A DNA stretch of 64,000 nt from Myxococcus flavus (GTDB lineage Bacteria > Myxococcota > Myxococcia > Myxococcales > Myxococcaceae): positions 4,216,001 through 4,280,000 of the forward strand of contig NZ_CP143624.1 in the NCBI RefSeq assembly GCF_050038885.1, read 5' to 3'. Every line of letters starts with the position of its first letter. The stretch's first letter is position 1. The position numbers and the translations under genes were made by a program. Below the pieces are notes generated by a model. That model made no database searches, had not been told where the DNA came from, and saw nothing but the letters and a program-made list of their open reading frames with translations. Below are positions 15,356 through 24,221 of the stretch, in pieces.

Positions 15356-16345
15356 CTACGGGGCCTGGGCGTAGGCGCTGGCGACCTGGTCGCGCAGCAG
15401 CTTGACGGAGTGGATGCCTCCACCCGTGAGGTAGATGGTCGCCGGGTCCAGGTAGACGACCTGCCCCTTCCGCCAGGCCGTGGTCTGCCGCACCAGCTCG
15501 TTGTCCAGCACCTGCCGGGCGTTGCCTTCCTTCTGGCCCGTGGCGGCGTCGCGGTCGATGACGAACAGCCAGTCCGGGTTCTTCTCGCGGATGAACTCCG
15601 CGCTGATGGACTCGCCGTGCAGGGAGATGTTCAGGCCCTCGGCGGCCTCGGGGACGCCGAAGTCGCCGTGGATGACGCCGAAGCGCGAGCCCGGGCCGTA
15701 GGCGCTCATGCGCCCGCCGGTGACGAGCACGACCAGGCCCTTGCCGCGCGCGGCCGTCACCTGCTGGAGCTCCGCCACCGACTTGCGCAGCGCCTCGGTC
15801 AGCTCGCGCGCCTTCTCCTCCTTGCCGAAGATGCCGGCCAGCAGCTCCGTGTTGGCAATCACCGAGGCGAGGTAGTCCTTGCCGCTCATCGGCACGTCGA
15901 CAGTGGGCGCGATGCGGGAGAGGTTCGGGTACTTCGCGCTGGAGCGGCCCCCGGTGATGATGAGGTCTGGCTTCGCCGCCTGGAGCGCCTCGTAGTCGGG
16001 CTCGAACAGGGTGCCCATGCGCGGGTACTTCGCGTCACCGAACTTCGCCAGGTGCTGGGGGAACATGTTGCCGGCGACGGCGTAGACGTCCACCTCCAGG
16101 GCGTTGAGGATGTCCAGGGCCACCAGGTCGAACACCACCACCCGCTGCGGCTTCAGCGGCACCACGGTGGTGCCCTGGCCATGCGTGACGGTGCGGCCCT
16201 CCGCGGCGGCCTGCGAGGCGGGCGCTGCCGAGGGCTCGGCGGAGGTCGGACGCTGGAACCTCACGCCCACCCACAGGACGGCCAGCACGACGATGACGGA
16301 AAGCAGCGCGAAGAGGGGAAAGGGACGCCTGTCGGATGAACTCAC
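15356..16345 (-). CDS. Siderophore-binding periplasmic protein
   Basis: A 329-residue type III periplasmic binding protein. One N-terminal membrane segment (FALLSVIVVLAVLWVGV) with no lipobox anchors or exports it. The domain starts with PQRVVVFDLVALDILNAL, and PDYEALQAAKPDLIITGGRSS is the family's hinge-preceding motif. The sequence resembles the YclQ/FatB/VctP group that binds catecholate or petrobactin-type siderophores. The start is GTG at 16345; no good ribosome site is seen. It is the first gene of the operon, and a Fur-box-like site lies 29 bp upstream. Confidence 0.92.
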   Translation of the reverse strand: MSSSDRRPFPLFALLSVIVVLAVLWVGVRFQRPTSAEPSAAPASQAAAEGRTVTHGQGTTVVPLKPQRVVVFDLVALDILNALEVDVYAVAGNMFPQHLAKFGDAKYPRMGTLFEPDYEALQAAKPDLIITGGRSSAKYPNLSRIAPTVDVPMSGKDYLASVIANTELLAGIFGKEEKARELTEALRKSVAELQQVTAARGKGLVVLVTGGRMSAYGPGSRFGVIHGDFGVPEAAEGLNISLHGESISAEFIREKNPDWLFVIDRDAATGQKEGNARQVLDNELVRQTTAWRKGQVVYLDPATIYLTGGGIHSVKLLRDQVASAYAQAP

Positions 16346-16373
16346 GGTGGTCGCGGGAAAGGAGGGTGATTTT

Positions 16374-16392
16374 GAAATTGAGAATCAGTTTC
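16374..16392 (-). promoter_or_regulatory. Fur-box-like operator of the siderophore uptake operon
   Basis: The 19 bp starting GAAATTGAGAATCAG form a dyad matching its own complement at 14 of 19 positions and resemble the Fur consensus with its central GAGAATCA element. It lies 29 bp upstream of the GTG of the binding-protein gene, in the only AT-rich stretch of the region. Iron repression of the operon is inferred. Confidence 0.7.
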
Positions 16393-16563
16393 ACATCTTA
16401 GGCGCTGACGTGCGCACCGTCAAAGCCTGGATGGGGTGCGAGGTCCTGCCCTCGGGTCTGTCGCGCTCTGGGGCGGTCCCTCGCGCCGGGCTTCGGGCCG
16501 CAGGGCTGGCTGCTTGAATCCGGCCGCGCCGGCATGACCTTTCGCGCGAGGGGGGAGGACGCC

Positions 16564-17811
16564 ATGCGCGAGGCACCGACGATTCGCACCGGCGCCGAGC
16601 CGGGCGTGCCCGAGCGCTTCTTCGGGGACCCGGACTTCGACTTCGAGGCACGGCTCGCGCTCGGGCTCGCGGCGCAGGGTGTGGGGGATGTTGGCCAGGT
16701 GTGGGTAACGCTGGCGGCCATCGAGGATGGCAGCGCGGACGGCTGGTTCCGCGCCTGGCACGCCCGGGGTGAGCGCCTGCGCGCGCAGGCGGAGGCGAGC
16801 CTCGCCACGGAGCAGGTGGAGCGCGCGCGGTGGGCCTACCTGGCCGCGTCAGAGGCCTATTCGCGGGCCCTGGTCTTCACCACGGGCATGGCGGACCCGC
16901 GCGTCCTGACACCGACATTCTCGCTGCACCGCAAGTGCTGGGAGGCGGTCGTCGACCATTCAGGGGGCTGCTTCCTGCGGCTGGAGGTCCCCTATGAGGG
17001 AGGCACGCTCCCGGGATACCTGCTCCGGCCCGACGCCACCGGCGCGGCCCGGCCCACGCTGGTGCTGACGAATGGCAGCGACGGTTCACTCACGGCGCTC
17101 TGGGGCTCGGGCGTCGCGGGCGCGCTGCGGCGCGGCTACAACGCCTTCGTCTATGACGGGCCCGGGCAGCAGTCCATGCTGTTCGAGCGAGGCATTCCCT
17201 TCCGGCCCGACTGGGAGGCGGTGCTCACGCCGGTGGTGGACGTCCTGGTGTCCCGCGCGGACGTGGATGCCCGGGCCCTGCTGGCCTATGGCATCAGCCA
17301 GGGCGGCTTCTGGCTGCCGCGGGCGCTGGCCTTCGAGCACCGCTTCGTCGCCGCGGTGGCGGACCCGGGCGTCATGGACGTCTCCACGTCGTGGACGTCG
17401 AACCTGCCGCCGGAGCTGGTCGCGTTGCTGCGCGCCGGAGACCGTGAGGCGTTCAACGAGGCCATGCGCCAGGCGGACGCGGACCCGGTGCTGGCGCGGG
17501 TGCTGGCCTTCCGCAGCCGCCCCTATGGCATGCGGACGCCCTTCGACACCTTCACGGAGGTGGGGCGCTACCACCTGCGCGACGTCGTGGACCGCATCAC
17601 CACGCCGCTGCTCATCACCGACCCGGATGACGAGCAGTTCTGGCCCGGCCAATCCCAGGCGCTCTACCACGCGCTTCCGGGCGAGAAGGCGCTGGCCCGC
17701 TTCAGGCGGGAGGATGGCGCGAACTTCCACTGCCAGCCATTGGGCCGCACGCTCACCGACGCGCGCATGTTCGACTTCTTCGCCGAGCGGCTCGCCCGTC
17801 GCGTGCACTGA
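16564..17811 (+). CDS. Alpha/beta hydrolase (FrsA/dipeptidyl-peptidase-like serine hydrolase)
   Basis: A 415-residue alpha/beta hydrolase with a helical N-terminal half (residues 1-120) followed by the hydrolase fold. The nucleophile elbow is GISQGG, the acid is in LITDPDDEQFW and the His is in DGANFHCQ near the C-terminus. A long N-terminal cap of this kind is seen in FrsA-like and 2,6-dihydropseudooxynicotine hydrolase-like enzymes, which act on C-C or ester bonds. The start at 16564 has GGGGAGG just upstream; the frame to 16534 lacks one. It is divergent from the siderophore operon. Substrate unknown. Confidence 0.85.
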   Translation: MREAPTIRTGAEPGVPERFFGDPDFDFEARLALGLAAQGVGDVGQVWVTLAAIEDGSADGWFRAWHARGERLRAQAEASLATEQVERARWAYLAASEAYSRALVFTTGMADPRVLTPTFSLHRKCWEAVVDHSGGCFLRLEVPYEGGTLPGYLLRPDATGAARPTLVLTNGSDGSLTALWGSGVAGALRRGYNAFVYDGPGQQSMLFERGIPFRPDWEAVLTPVVDVLVSRADVDARALLAYGISQGGFWLPRALAFEHRFVAAVADPGVMDVSTSWTSNLPPELVALLRAGDREAFNEAMRQADADPVLARVLAFRSRPYGMRTPFDTFTEVGRYHLRDVVDRITTPLLITDPDDEQFWPGQSQALYHALPGEKALARFRREDGANFHCQPLGRTLTDARMFDFFAERLARRVH

Positions 17812-17834
17812 GGCGCGGCGAGGTCCGCGCCACG

Positions 17835-19256
17835 TCAGGGAGGCCGTGACGGTCGGGGCTCCGGGCGGCGGTCCGTGTTGGCCCGCTCGCCCAGGGGCAC
17901 GAAGAGCGCACGGACGCCGTCCGCGAGCACCGGCACGGCCACCGTTGGCTGGAGGACGGCGCCCAGCCCCGTCTGGAGATGGAGCACGCGGTTGAACTGA
18001 TGGTGGACGGCGGCGTCCCGGGAGGTCCGCTCCATCAGCCGCCGGATGTACCACTGCACCACCCCCAGGCCGGGCCAGCGCCGGCCCAGTGCCTGGGGAT
18101 ACTGCAGGTCCAGGCTGGTGCCCATGAACCAGGGCAGGCGGATGATGTCGGGCAGCCGCTTCCGGAAGCGCCGGGCCACGCCTTCGAGTGTCCCTGGCGC
18201 GCGTCGGGCCTGCTCGTGCAGGCAGTCGTCGAGCAGCGCCGCGCCCCGGGCCGCCACGGACATGCCCTGACCGAAGACGGGGTTGAAGGCGCACACGGCG
18301 TCACCGACGATGGCCCAGTGCTCCGGGAAGCGCGCGAGGCGCTCGTAGTGCCGCCACCGTGTGTCCTTCACCTTGTGCGTGGTGAGGGGCCCCAGCGGCC
18401 GGGCCTCGCGCAGATAGGCATGGAGGTCCGGCTGGCGCAGCGACCGGGCGAACGCGAGGAAGCCTTCGTCCTCCGTGGGCGGGTGGTCTCCGAAGTAGCC
18501 ATTGAGGGTGACAATCCAGCGGCCCCCCTCCACGCTCGAGATGAAGCCGGAGCGCCAGCTCGCCGGAGGACACGGGTACTGCATGAGGACCTTCCACTCG
18601 CCCTGGAAGCGCGCGGGGGGCTCGTAGAGGCGGGTGGTATAGGCCAGGTCGACGTGAACCTGCTCCTCCTCGGGGCGCTCCAGGCCCATGGCTTCCAGCC
18701 ACTGGGGCGCGCGCGAGCCCCGGCCCGTGGCCTCCACGACCAGCGCGGCCTCCAGCGGCGCTTCGCCACCGGCGGTGCGCAGCCGCACCCCCGTGACGCG
18801 CGAGCGGGACGCGTCCGTGAGCAGCCCTTCCACGGAGCAGCCTTCACGGACCTCGACGTTGGGCAGCGCCCGCACGCGGCGCAGCACGCTCCACTCCAGG
18901 AAGGGGCGGGTGCAGACCAGCAGCGGAAGGCCGCTGGTGTCGCGCGTCTTCCAGACGCCGAAGTGGTGCCACGCGACGTCTCGGCTCGAGTCGATGAGCC
19001 CGGCCCCCTGGGCCTGGAGCTCCTGGAGGAGGCCTGGGAAGAAGCGCTCCAGGAGGCGGTGGCCCGCGTCCAGCATGACATGGACATGGGTCCCCTGGGG
19101 GACGCACCTGCGCGCCGTGGGCGCTTCGGGGAGCGAGTCCCGCTCCAGGACGAGGACCTTCTCGAAGTGGTCCGCGAGCACGCGGGCGCTCAGCAGCCCC
19201 GCCATGCTGCCACCGACGACCACCGCCATTCCCAAGCGACGTCCAGATGTTTCCAC
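17835..19256 (-). CDS. FAD-dependent monooxygenase-like oxidoreductase
   Basis: A 473-residue flavoprotein of the PHBH/halogenase-like fold. The dinucleotide motif is VVVGGSMAGLLSARVL at the N-terminus, the second FAD motif is WAIVGDAVCAFNPVFGQGMS near residue 330, and a DG-type segment lies in between. Such enzymes hydroxylate, epoxidise or halogenate small molecules; the halogenase WxWxIP motif is absent. The start is GTG at 19256, or ATG at 19229 just before the FAD motif. A strong hairpin separates it from the upstream lipoprotein gene, so it needs its own promoter in the few bases before the start, which is odd. Confidence 0.87.
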   Translation of the reverse strand: METSGRRLGMAVVVGGSMAGLLSARVLADHFEKVLVLERDSLPEAPTARRCVPQGTHVHVMLDAGHRLLERFFPGLLQELQAQGAGLIDSSRDVAWHHFGVWKTRDTSGLPLLVCTRPFLEWSVLRRVRALPNVEVREGCSVEGLLTDASRSRVTGVRLRTAGGEAPLEAALVVEATGRGSRAPQWLEAMGLERPEEEQVHVDLAYTTRLYEPPARFQGEWKVLMQYPCPPASWRSGFISSVEGGRWIVTLNGYFGDHPPTEDEGFLAFARSLRQPDLHAYLREARPLGPLTTHKVKDTRWRHYERLARFPEHWAIVGDAVCAFNPVFGQGMSVAARGAALLDDCLHEQARRAPGTLEGVARRFRKRLPDIIRLPWFMGTSLDLQYPQALGRRWPGLGVVQWYIRRLMERTSRDAAVHHQFNRVLHLQTGLGAVLQPTVAVPVLADGVRALFVPLGERANTDRRPEPRPSRPP

Positions 19257-19287
19257 GTTCCAGGCCCCCGACGTTCCATCCGACGCG

Positions 19288-19323
19288 CCGGCAGGGAAAA
19301 GGTGCTTCCCTTTTCCCTGCCGG
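19288..19323 (-). terminator. Long perfect hairpin between the lipoprotein and FAD-oxidoreductase genes
   Basis: Fifteen perfect base pairs (CCGGCAGGGAAAAGG on the left) and a six-base loop. On the minus strand it lies 85 bases beyond the lipoprotein stop and 32 bases before the oxidoreductase start. A CCTTTTCCC run inside the right arm makes it AT-containing but not followed by a U-tract. Confidence 0.7.
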
Positions 19324-19407
19324 GCTTCATCCGGGCGGCCATTTCATGCCGCGGGTCTGACGTGTGCCGTTGGAGGCGCTGCGCTTTGTATGGACTGGAC
19401 GCGGCGC

Positions 19408-19734
19408 CTACTCGAGCGGGTTGCAGCCGGGGATGCAGTGCCGGACGTTGATGAGCGTGCGGGTGCTCGACATGCTGGACTGACACGCCGCGTACTGGAC
19501 CGCCGGCTGGCCGGGCTTACGCGTCGTGCCGCACTGCGGCATACAGCCCTGCACATTCTCGAACCAGTAGATGAGGTCGTTGTTCGGGCAGTGCGGCGGG
19601 TAGCCCAGGTCCTGCTCGACGCTGACCGGCGCCTCGCCCTCGGGCGCGTCCATGGGGATGTCACCGCCGCCGCAGGCGATGAGGGACAGGGAGAAGCAGG
19701 CGGTCAGTGAGGTGATGAGGCGAGAGGTCTTCAT
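19408..19734 (-). CDS. Small Cys-containing lipoprotein
   Basis: A 108-residue predicted lipoprotein. The signal (MKTSRLITSLTACFSLSL) ends in an IAC lipobox followed by GGG. The mature part holds CPNNDLIYWFENVQGCMPQCG, then a spaced set of Cys ending RHCIPGC, which suggests a disulfide-stabilised exported domain. GGAAGGAG precedes the ATG. No known domain was recognised; it is similar in style to the lipoprotein at 1462. Function unknown. Confidence 0.75.
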   Translation of the reverse strand: MKTSRLITSLTACFSLSLIACGGGDIPMDAPEGEAPVSVEQDLGYPPHCPNNDLIYWFENVQGCMPQCGTTRKPGQPAVQYAACQSSMSSTRTLINVRHCIPGCNPLE

Positions 19735-19812
19735 GGACGGCTCCTTCCAGGTGAGGAAGCCATGGATGATGCACCATCCCCGGGTTTCACTGAAAGCACG
19801 TGCCGGGTGCGA

Positions 19813-19985
19813 CTACGGAGGACAACCGCACCAGCACTTCCCATCGGGAGCGCAGATGCCACAGCCGGTGCCCGCAGCAGCCGCAGTCACACTGCCGCAT
19901 TCGTTTCGTCCACGGGCCTGGCGCCAGCGGTGAAACCCATTCCCAGTCCCAACAGCAAAGAGGCTCCCAGTAACAGTCGATTCAT
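19813..19985 (-). pseudogene. Possible frameshifted Cys-rich secreted peptide gene
   Basis: The frame that starts at 19985 encodes a good signal peptide (MNRLLLGASLLLGLGMG, then AGARPVDETN) and stops at 19887 after 32 codons. In the adjacent frame the same stretch continues as ECGSV, then GTGCGICAPDGKCWCGCPP and a stop at 19813. The Cys-rich end looks like the natural second half of such a peptide, so the gene may carry a one-base frameshift (mutation, sequencing error or programmed shift). The short in-frame product alone is a bare signal peptide. The joining point lies near 19897-19903. This is inference from composition, not similarity. Confidence 0.45.
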
Positions 19986-20209
19986 TGCGTCATCACCCCG
20001 GGTCTGGCGCGAACCATTCGCGCCGCTTTGGATGGGTAAAGCGATACACATTCGCTGAATCGATAGCGGTACAGGTATGGAGGGAGAATTGAGTTGGTGG
20101 TGTTTGCGTATTTTCATTGATTTGCGAGTGGGTGTCTGGCTTCAGGCGAGGAGCCTCATCCCGCCGGCTCTGTCGACGAGCCGCTCTCTCCCTCTCGAAG
20201 GAGGCGCAC

Positions 20210-21943
20210 GTGAACACACGAACTTCATTCTCCGCTTCGGTGACGGCCTTCGGACTCTGCCTGCTGACCGCCTGTGGCCCGGGTGGCGAGGACGTCCTGA
20301 CTCCAGGCGCGGACCCTGGACCCGCGGCCCCGACAGCACAGCCGCTCGCCGCCGTGCACTGGGTGGATGACGATGGCGACCAGGCCCGGGCGGAGGGGCT
20401 CTCCTCCTGGTCCACCAGCATCGCCACGGCCATTTCCCAGGCCGCGTCGGGAGACACCATCCGTGTCCTTCCCGGCACGTATCGGGGGGCGTTGCTCATC
20501 AACAAGCCCCTCACGCTGGTGGCGATGAAGAACGCCACCACGCCGGTCAACCCGGGGTTCGACCCGAACCACTCGGACTGGCCCGTCATCATCGAGCCGA
20601 AGGCGGGAGAGACCTCCACCCTCATCCAGGTCAACGGCAACGGCGACGGGACGACGGTGCGCGGCTTCTACGTGCGCAACGCCGGGAGCAACGGCATCCA
20701 GGTGCGCATGTCCGGAAGCGCGAATGCGTTCACCAATCTCTGCGAGGACGTGCGCATCCAGGGCAACAGGGTGGAGAACAGCCGGCTGGATGGCATCAAG
20801 GTCCACCAGTGCAACCGCATCTTCGTGGAGGGCAACCGGGTCGCCGGCTTCAGCAGGGGGAGCGACTCCGGAAGCGAGCACGAGCACGGCATCGACTTCG
20901 TGGCGGTGGGCAACTCCATCATCCGCAACAACGTCATCACCAACACGGGCTGGGTCTCCGGACGCGGCGCGGGCATCACGGTGAAGAGCGGCTCCGTCAA
21001 CGTGGTGGTGGAGGACAACCAGATTGGCGGCGGCCTGGGCTGGGTGGCCATCTCCGCGGGCGAGCCGGTGTCCACGACGTCGTCGTGGATATATCGCTCG
21101 GCGGTGACGGCTTCGCCGCCGTACGTGTCCCGGAACATCTGCATCCGTGACAACACGCTGACGGGGAGCCACCGCGACGCGGTGCTCATCGGCTGCCAGG
21201 AATGCGACGTCATGGGCAACACGCTGGGGAATGGCCGCATCCGGGTCGCGCACAACGACCCGTTCAAGAGCGCGGGCGTCTGCTTCTCCGGCAACAACCT
21301 CACGGCGCTGGAGAACGAGGTGGGCGGCGCGGTCGCCACCAGCGGCTGCTCGTGCCAGTGGACCCCCGCCGCGAAGGTGGACGCGGGCGGCTCGTTCGGG
21401 TGGACGCTGCGCCCCGGCACCACGTCCACGGCCATCCCGGCGGACCCGACGCAGAACCCGACCTCGCCACCGCCGCCGCCTCCGCCGCCGACGGGCTGTG
21501 ACGCTTCGGGCTGCTCCCTCTACTTCGAGGCGGAGTCCGGCAGCGGGCGGTATGACGTGTTCGAGAAGCGCGCCTCGAGCGCCGCGTCGGGCGGGCAATA
21601 CGTCCATGCCACGGCGGCGAACTACAACGCCGCCGCCGGGGACTCCGCGACGGCGGAGACGCTGACGTACTCGCTGCAGGTGAGCACCTCGGGCGTCCAC
21701 TACTACTGGGTGCGCCTCATCGCTCCGGACAGCCTCCAGAACTCGTTCTTCGTGTCCATCAACGGGAGCGCCTTCGTGGCGCAGGACATGACAGTGGGCG
21801 CCGGCTGGCACTGGGTGAAGCTGCGCAACCTGGACACGCTGTCGCTCCAGCCGGGGACCGTCACCTTCCGCGTGAAGAACCGCGAGAAGGACGTGTCCAT
21901 CGACCGGTTCTTCCTCACCAGCGACTCCAGCGCCGTTCCGTAG
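20210..21943 (+). CDS. Lipoprotein with right-handed beta-helix and C-terminal carbohydrate-binding-like domain
   Basis: A 577-residue exported protein. GTG at 20210 with GGAGG upstream gives a signal ending LLTAC. Residues 50-370 show the short repeats of the PbH1 beta-helix (IRVLPGTYRGALLINKPLTL, then VRGFYVRNAGSNGIQV, GNRVENSRLDGIKV, RNNVITNTG), the fold of pectate-lyase-like surface proteins. A Pro-rich linker (SPPPPPPPPT) follows. The end (LYFEAESGSGRYDVF through SIDRFFLTSD) looks like a CBM6/CBM35-like beta-sandwich. No clear catalytic triad was recognised, so binding or lyase activity on a polysaccharide is only inferred. Confidence 0.82.
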   Translation: MNTRTSFSASVTAFGLCLLTACGPGGEDVLTPGADPGPAAPTAQPLAAVHWVDDDGDQARAEGLSSWSTSIATAISQAASGDTIRVLPGTYRGALLINKPLTLVAMKNATTPVNPGFDPNHSDWPVIIEPKAGETSTLIQVNGNGDGTTVRGFYVRNAGSNGIQVRMSGSANAFTNLCEDVRIQGNRVENSRLDGIKVHQCNRIFVEGNRVAGFSRGSDSGSEHEHGIDFVAVGNSIIRNNVITNTGWVSGRGAGITVKSGSVNVVVEDNQIGGGLGWVAISAGEPVSTTSSWIYRSAVTASPPYVSRNICIRDNTLTGSHRDAVLIGCQECDVMGNTLGNGRIRVAHNDPFKSAGVCFSGNNLTALENEVGGAVATSGCSCQWTPAAKVDAGGSFGWTLRPGTTSTAIPADPTQNPTSPPPPPPPPTGCDASGCSLYFEAESGSGRYDVFEKRASSAASGGQYVHATAANYNAAAGDSATAETLTYSLQVSTSGVHYYWVRLIAPDSLQNSFFVSINGSAFVAQDMTVGAGWHWVKLRNLDTLSLQPGTVTFRVKNREKDVSIDRFFLTSDSSAVP

Positions 21944-22072
21944 CCGGTTGCGCGTGCCGGCGGCGGGCACGGAAGCGTCGGGTTTTCTCCAGTGCATTGC
22001 CCTTCAGGGCACTGGGCGCTCGCCGCCGGGCTTCCCACTGTCCCCGGGCTTCGGGGCCGGCGAGGAGTGCAC

Positions 22073-23551
22073 GTGCGTGTGAAAATCTGTTGTGTCTTGG
22101 TGACGCTTGGCGGTCTGGGCTGCGGCGGGGCCCTGGAGGAAGTGAGCGCCACCGGAGACGAGGCCGTCCAGGCTCTGGCCTGCGCTCCCGGGGGCGCCGT
22201 CTACAAGGTGAAGGACATCCTTCCTCCGGGCGCGCCGCTCCCGTCCCCCAGCATGCCGGTGCCGGACTGGCTGACGAACGCGCAGGGCACGCTCTACTTC
22301 GTGTCGGACCTCTACGGCGACCGCGCCACCCTGTGGCGCAGTGATGGAACGTCCGCGGGCACCGTGCCGGTGAAGGAGTTCCCCGCGTCGGGGCCGGGCT
22401 ACCAGGGGCTGGGCGAGCTCACGCCGGTGGGCACCCGCATCTTCTTCATGGTGGATGCCCCGCCGTTCGGCCGGGAGCTGTGGGTCAGTGACGGGACGGA
22501 AGCGGGCACGCGGCTCGTCGAGGACCTGGAGCCGGGGGCCGCCAGCCCCGTGCTGTCCTCCTTCGCCCAGACGGGAGCCGCGTTGACCTTCTTCCGGAGG
22601 TCCCTCATGGCGCCCGGGTTGTCGTTGTGGCGCTCCGATGGGACAGAGGCCGGCACGTCCCAGGTCACGGACTTCGGCACGGGGCAGGAGGTGGCGCTGG
22701 ATTCGCTTCCCGTGGCGGGGAGGCGCTTGTTCGCGCTGCGCAACGCCGCGGATGGCACGTCGCTGTGGCGCACGGATGGAACGGCCGTGGGAACCACGCG
22801 CGTCAAACGCCTGGACGCGGGGCAGGTCTGGATAACGGACGCGGCACACACCGAGACGGGCCTGGGCGTCTTCACCTTGAGCGACGCGGGGCCCATCACC
22901 GAGGTGTGGAAGACGGATGGGACGCCGGAGGGCACCGTGCGCCTGGAGTCTTTCGGCGGCGACTATCGGCTGCTGGGCGCCCTGGGGGCGCACGTCTACC
23001 TGGCCACCGCCATCAATGACGGTGCGGCCCTGCGGCTGTCCCGGGTGTCGCTCGCGGGCGGTGGCAAGGAGACGGTGACGACGCTGCCCAACCGCTACGC
23101 GGGCGAGCCCGGCGCGTGGCCCTTCGTGCAGATGGCGGTGCGCGCGGGCGGGAAGCTCTACCTGTCCGTGGGCATCGGTACGCCGGGGCCCGCCCCTCGC
23201 GAGGTCAGCCTGTGGGTGACGGATGGCACGGCGGTCGGGACGCGGGAGCTCAGCCGGGGGCTGTCGACGTCCGATGAGCGGGCCTCGCCGCTCTTCGACA
23301 CCGGCGCCGGGACGCTGGTCTTCAGCTCGAGCGAGGATGGCACGGGGCTGGAGCCCTGGGTGACGGACGGCACGCCCGAGCGGACGGGCCTCATCGCCGA
23401 CCTCGCTCCGCTGGGGAGCTCCCGGCCCGAGGCCTTCACCCGGGTGGGGAGCACCGTGTTCTTCCGCGCCTACTCCAACACCTGGGGCGACGCGCTGTGG
23501 GCCATGCCCGCCACCGTGGCATGCCCCACCCAGGCGCTTCACGCGCGCTGA
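22073..23551 (+). CDS. ELWxxDGT-repeat lipoprotein
   Basis: A 492-residue exported protein made mostly of repeats of the form (E)LW-x-(S/T)-DGT-x-x-GT: LWRSDGTSAGT, ELWVSDGTEAGT, LWRSDGTEAGT, LWRTDGTAVGT, VWKTDGTPEGT, LWVTDGTAVGT and PWVTDGTPERT, spaced about 50-60 residues, as in a beta-propeller. This matches the 'ELWxxDGT repeat' family common in myxobacteria, of unknown function. GTG at 22073 is taken as the start because GAGGAG lies upstream and it gives a lipoprotein signal (CCVLVTLGGLGCGG); the longer frame to 21992 does not. Confidence 0.85.
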   Translation: MRVKICCVLVTLGGLGCGGALEEVSATGDEAVQALACAPGGAVYKVKDILPPGAPLPSPSMPVPDWLTNAQGTLYFVSDLYGDRATLWRSDGTSAGTVPVKEFPASGPGYQGLGELTPVGTRIFFMVDAPPFGRELWVSDGTEAGTRLVEDLEPGAASPVLSSFAQTGAALTFFRRSLMAPGLSLWRSDGTEAGTSQVTDFGTGQEVALDSLPVAGRRLFALRNAADGTSLWRTDGTAVGTTRVKRLDAGQVWITDAAHTETGLGVFTLSDAGPITEVWKTDGTPEGTVRLESFGGDYRLLGALGAHVYLATAINDGAALRLSRVSLAGGGKETVTTLPNRYAGEPGAWPFVQMAVRAGGKLYLSVGIGTPGPAPREVSLWVTDGTAVGTRELSRGLSTSDERASPLFDTGAGTLVFSSSEDGTGLEPWVTDGTPERTGLIADLAPLGSSRPEAFTRVGSTVFFRAYSNTWGDALWAMPATVACPTQALHAR

Positions 23552-23644
23552 CGCGGACGCTCAGACCTTGGAGGGCACGGGGCGTCGCGCGCAATCAGGC
23601 CCTCCTGTTTCAGCGTCTCCCAGAAGGCGTCCGGACTGCTTGGA

Positions 23645-23687
23645 CGTGAAGCCCCCAATCCCACGCATGGGGCGTGGGGGCTTCACG
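23645..23687. terminator. Bidirectional terminator between convergent genes
   Basis: Perfect 13-bp arms (CGTGAAGCCCCCA and TGGGGGCTTCACG) around a 17-base loop that has its own CCCA/TGGG pairing. It lies eight bases from the stop of the minus-strand gene at 23695. Confidence 0.7.
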
Positions 23688-23694
23688 GGGCGCA

Positions 23695-24084
23695 TCACCA
23701 GGGACCGATGCCCTTCTTCTCGTTGGGCGTCTCCGAGTAGGTGGACTTGTACACCGAGGCCAGCGCGTTGACGCCGGAGCCGAAGGCCTCCACGCTCGCC
23801 TGCTTGTAGTTGCCCTGCCTGGCGCTCTGGAAGGCGTCCCGGCCGAAGTTCATCGCCTCGCGCTGGTGGGCGTTGACCTCGCTGCGTGCCCCCGTCTCCA
23901 CCTTCTTCACGTTGTCGATGACGCTGGCCTGGGAGCGCGAGGAGATGCCGATGTTGCCCCGGTCGAGAATCTGGTTCACGCCGCCGACCGCGTGGGCGTA
24001 GTCGCTCGTCTTGCCCTGCGTGGTCTCGTCGATCTGCTGCCGCCTCGGGTTCTGGAACGAGTGGTTCTGCTTGACCTTGAGCAT
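23695..24084 (-). CDS. Hypothetical protein
   Basis: A 129-residue soluble protein, rich in Gln, Asn and Ser, with no Cys, signal peptide or membrane segment. Segments such as SQASVIDNVKKVETGARSEV and NAHQREAMNFGRDAFQSAR look helical. GGGGGG lies eight bases before the ATG. The low-hydrophobicity, Asn/Gln-rich style differs from the surrounding exported proteins. I do not recognise a family. Confidence 0.65.
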   Translation of the reverse strand: MLKVKQNHSFQNPRRQQIDETTQGKTSDYAHAVGGVNQILDRGNIGISSRSQASVIDNVKKVETGARSEVNAHQREAMNFGRDAFQSARQGNYKQASVEAFGSGVNALASVYKSTYSETPNEKKGIGPW

Positions 24085-24221
24085 GGCATCCCCCCCTGGG
24101 CGGCCTTCGCCGCCCGTAGCATGTGGTTCGTGTGAGTATTGTCGGGGCGTGTGGGTGAGAGTTTCCTGATTGCGTTCTTTTGTCCACAGGCGCGCCTGCT
24201 TGGCGGGGATGTCCGCATGCG

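Noticed and set aside
16035..16394. Short frame (MKLILNFKITLLS...) starting in the Fur-box region
   Set aside because: It lies in a different frame from the siderophore-binding gene, changes to GC-driven Arg-rich sequence and has no domain; chance frame.
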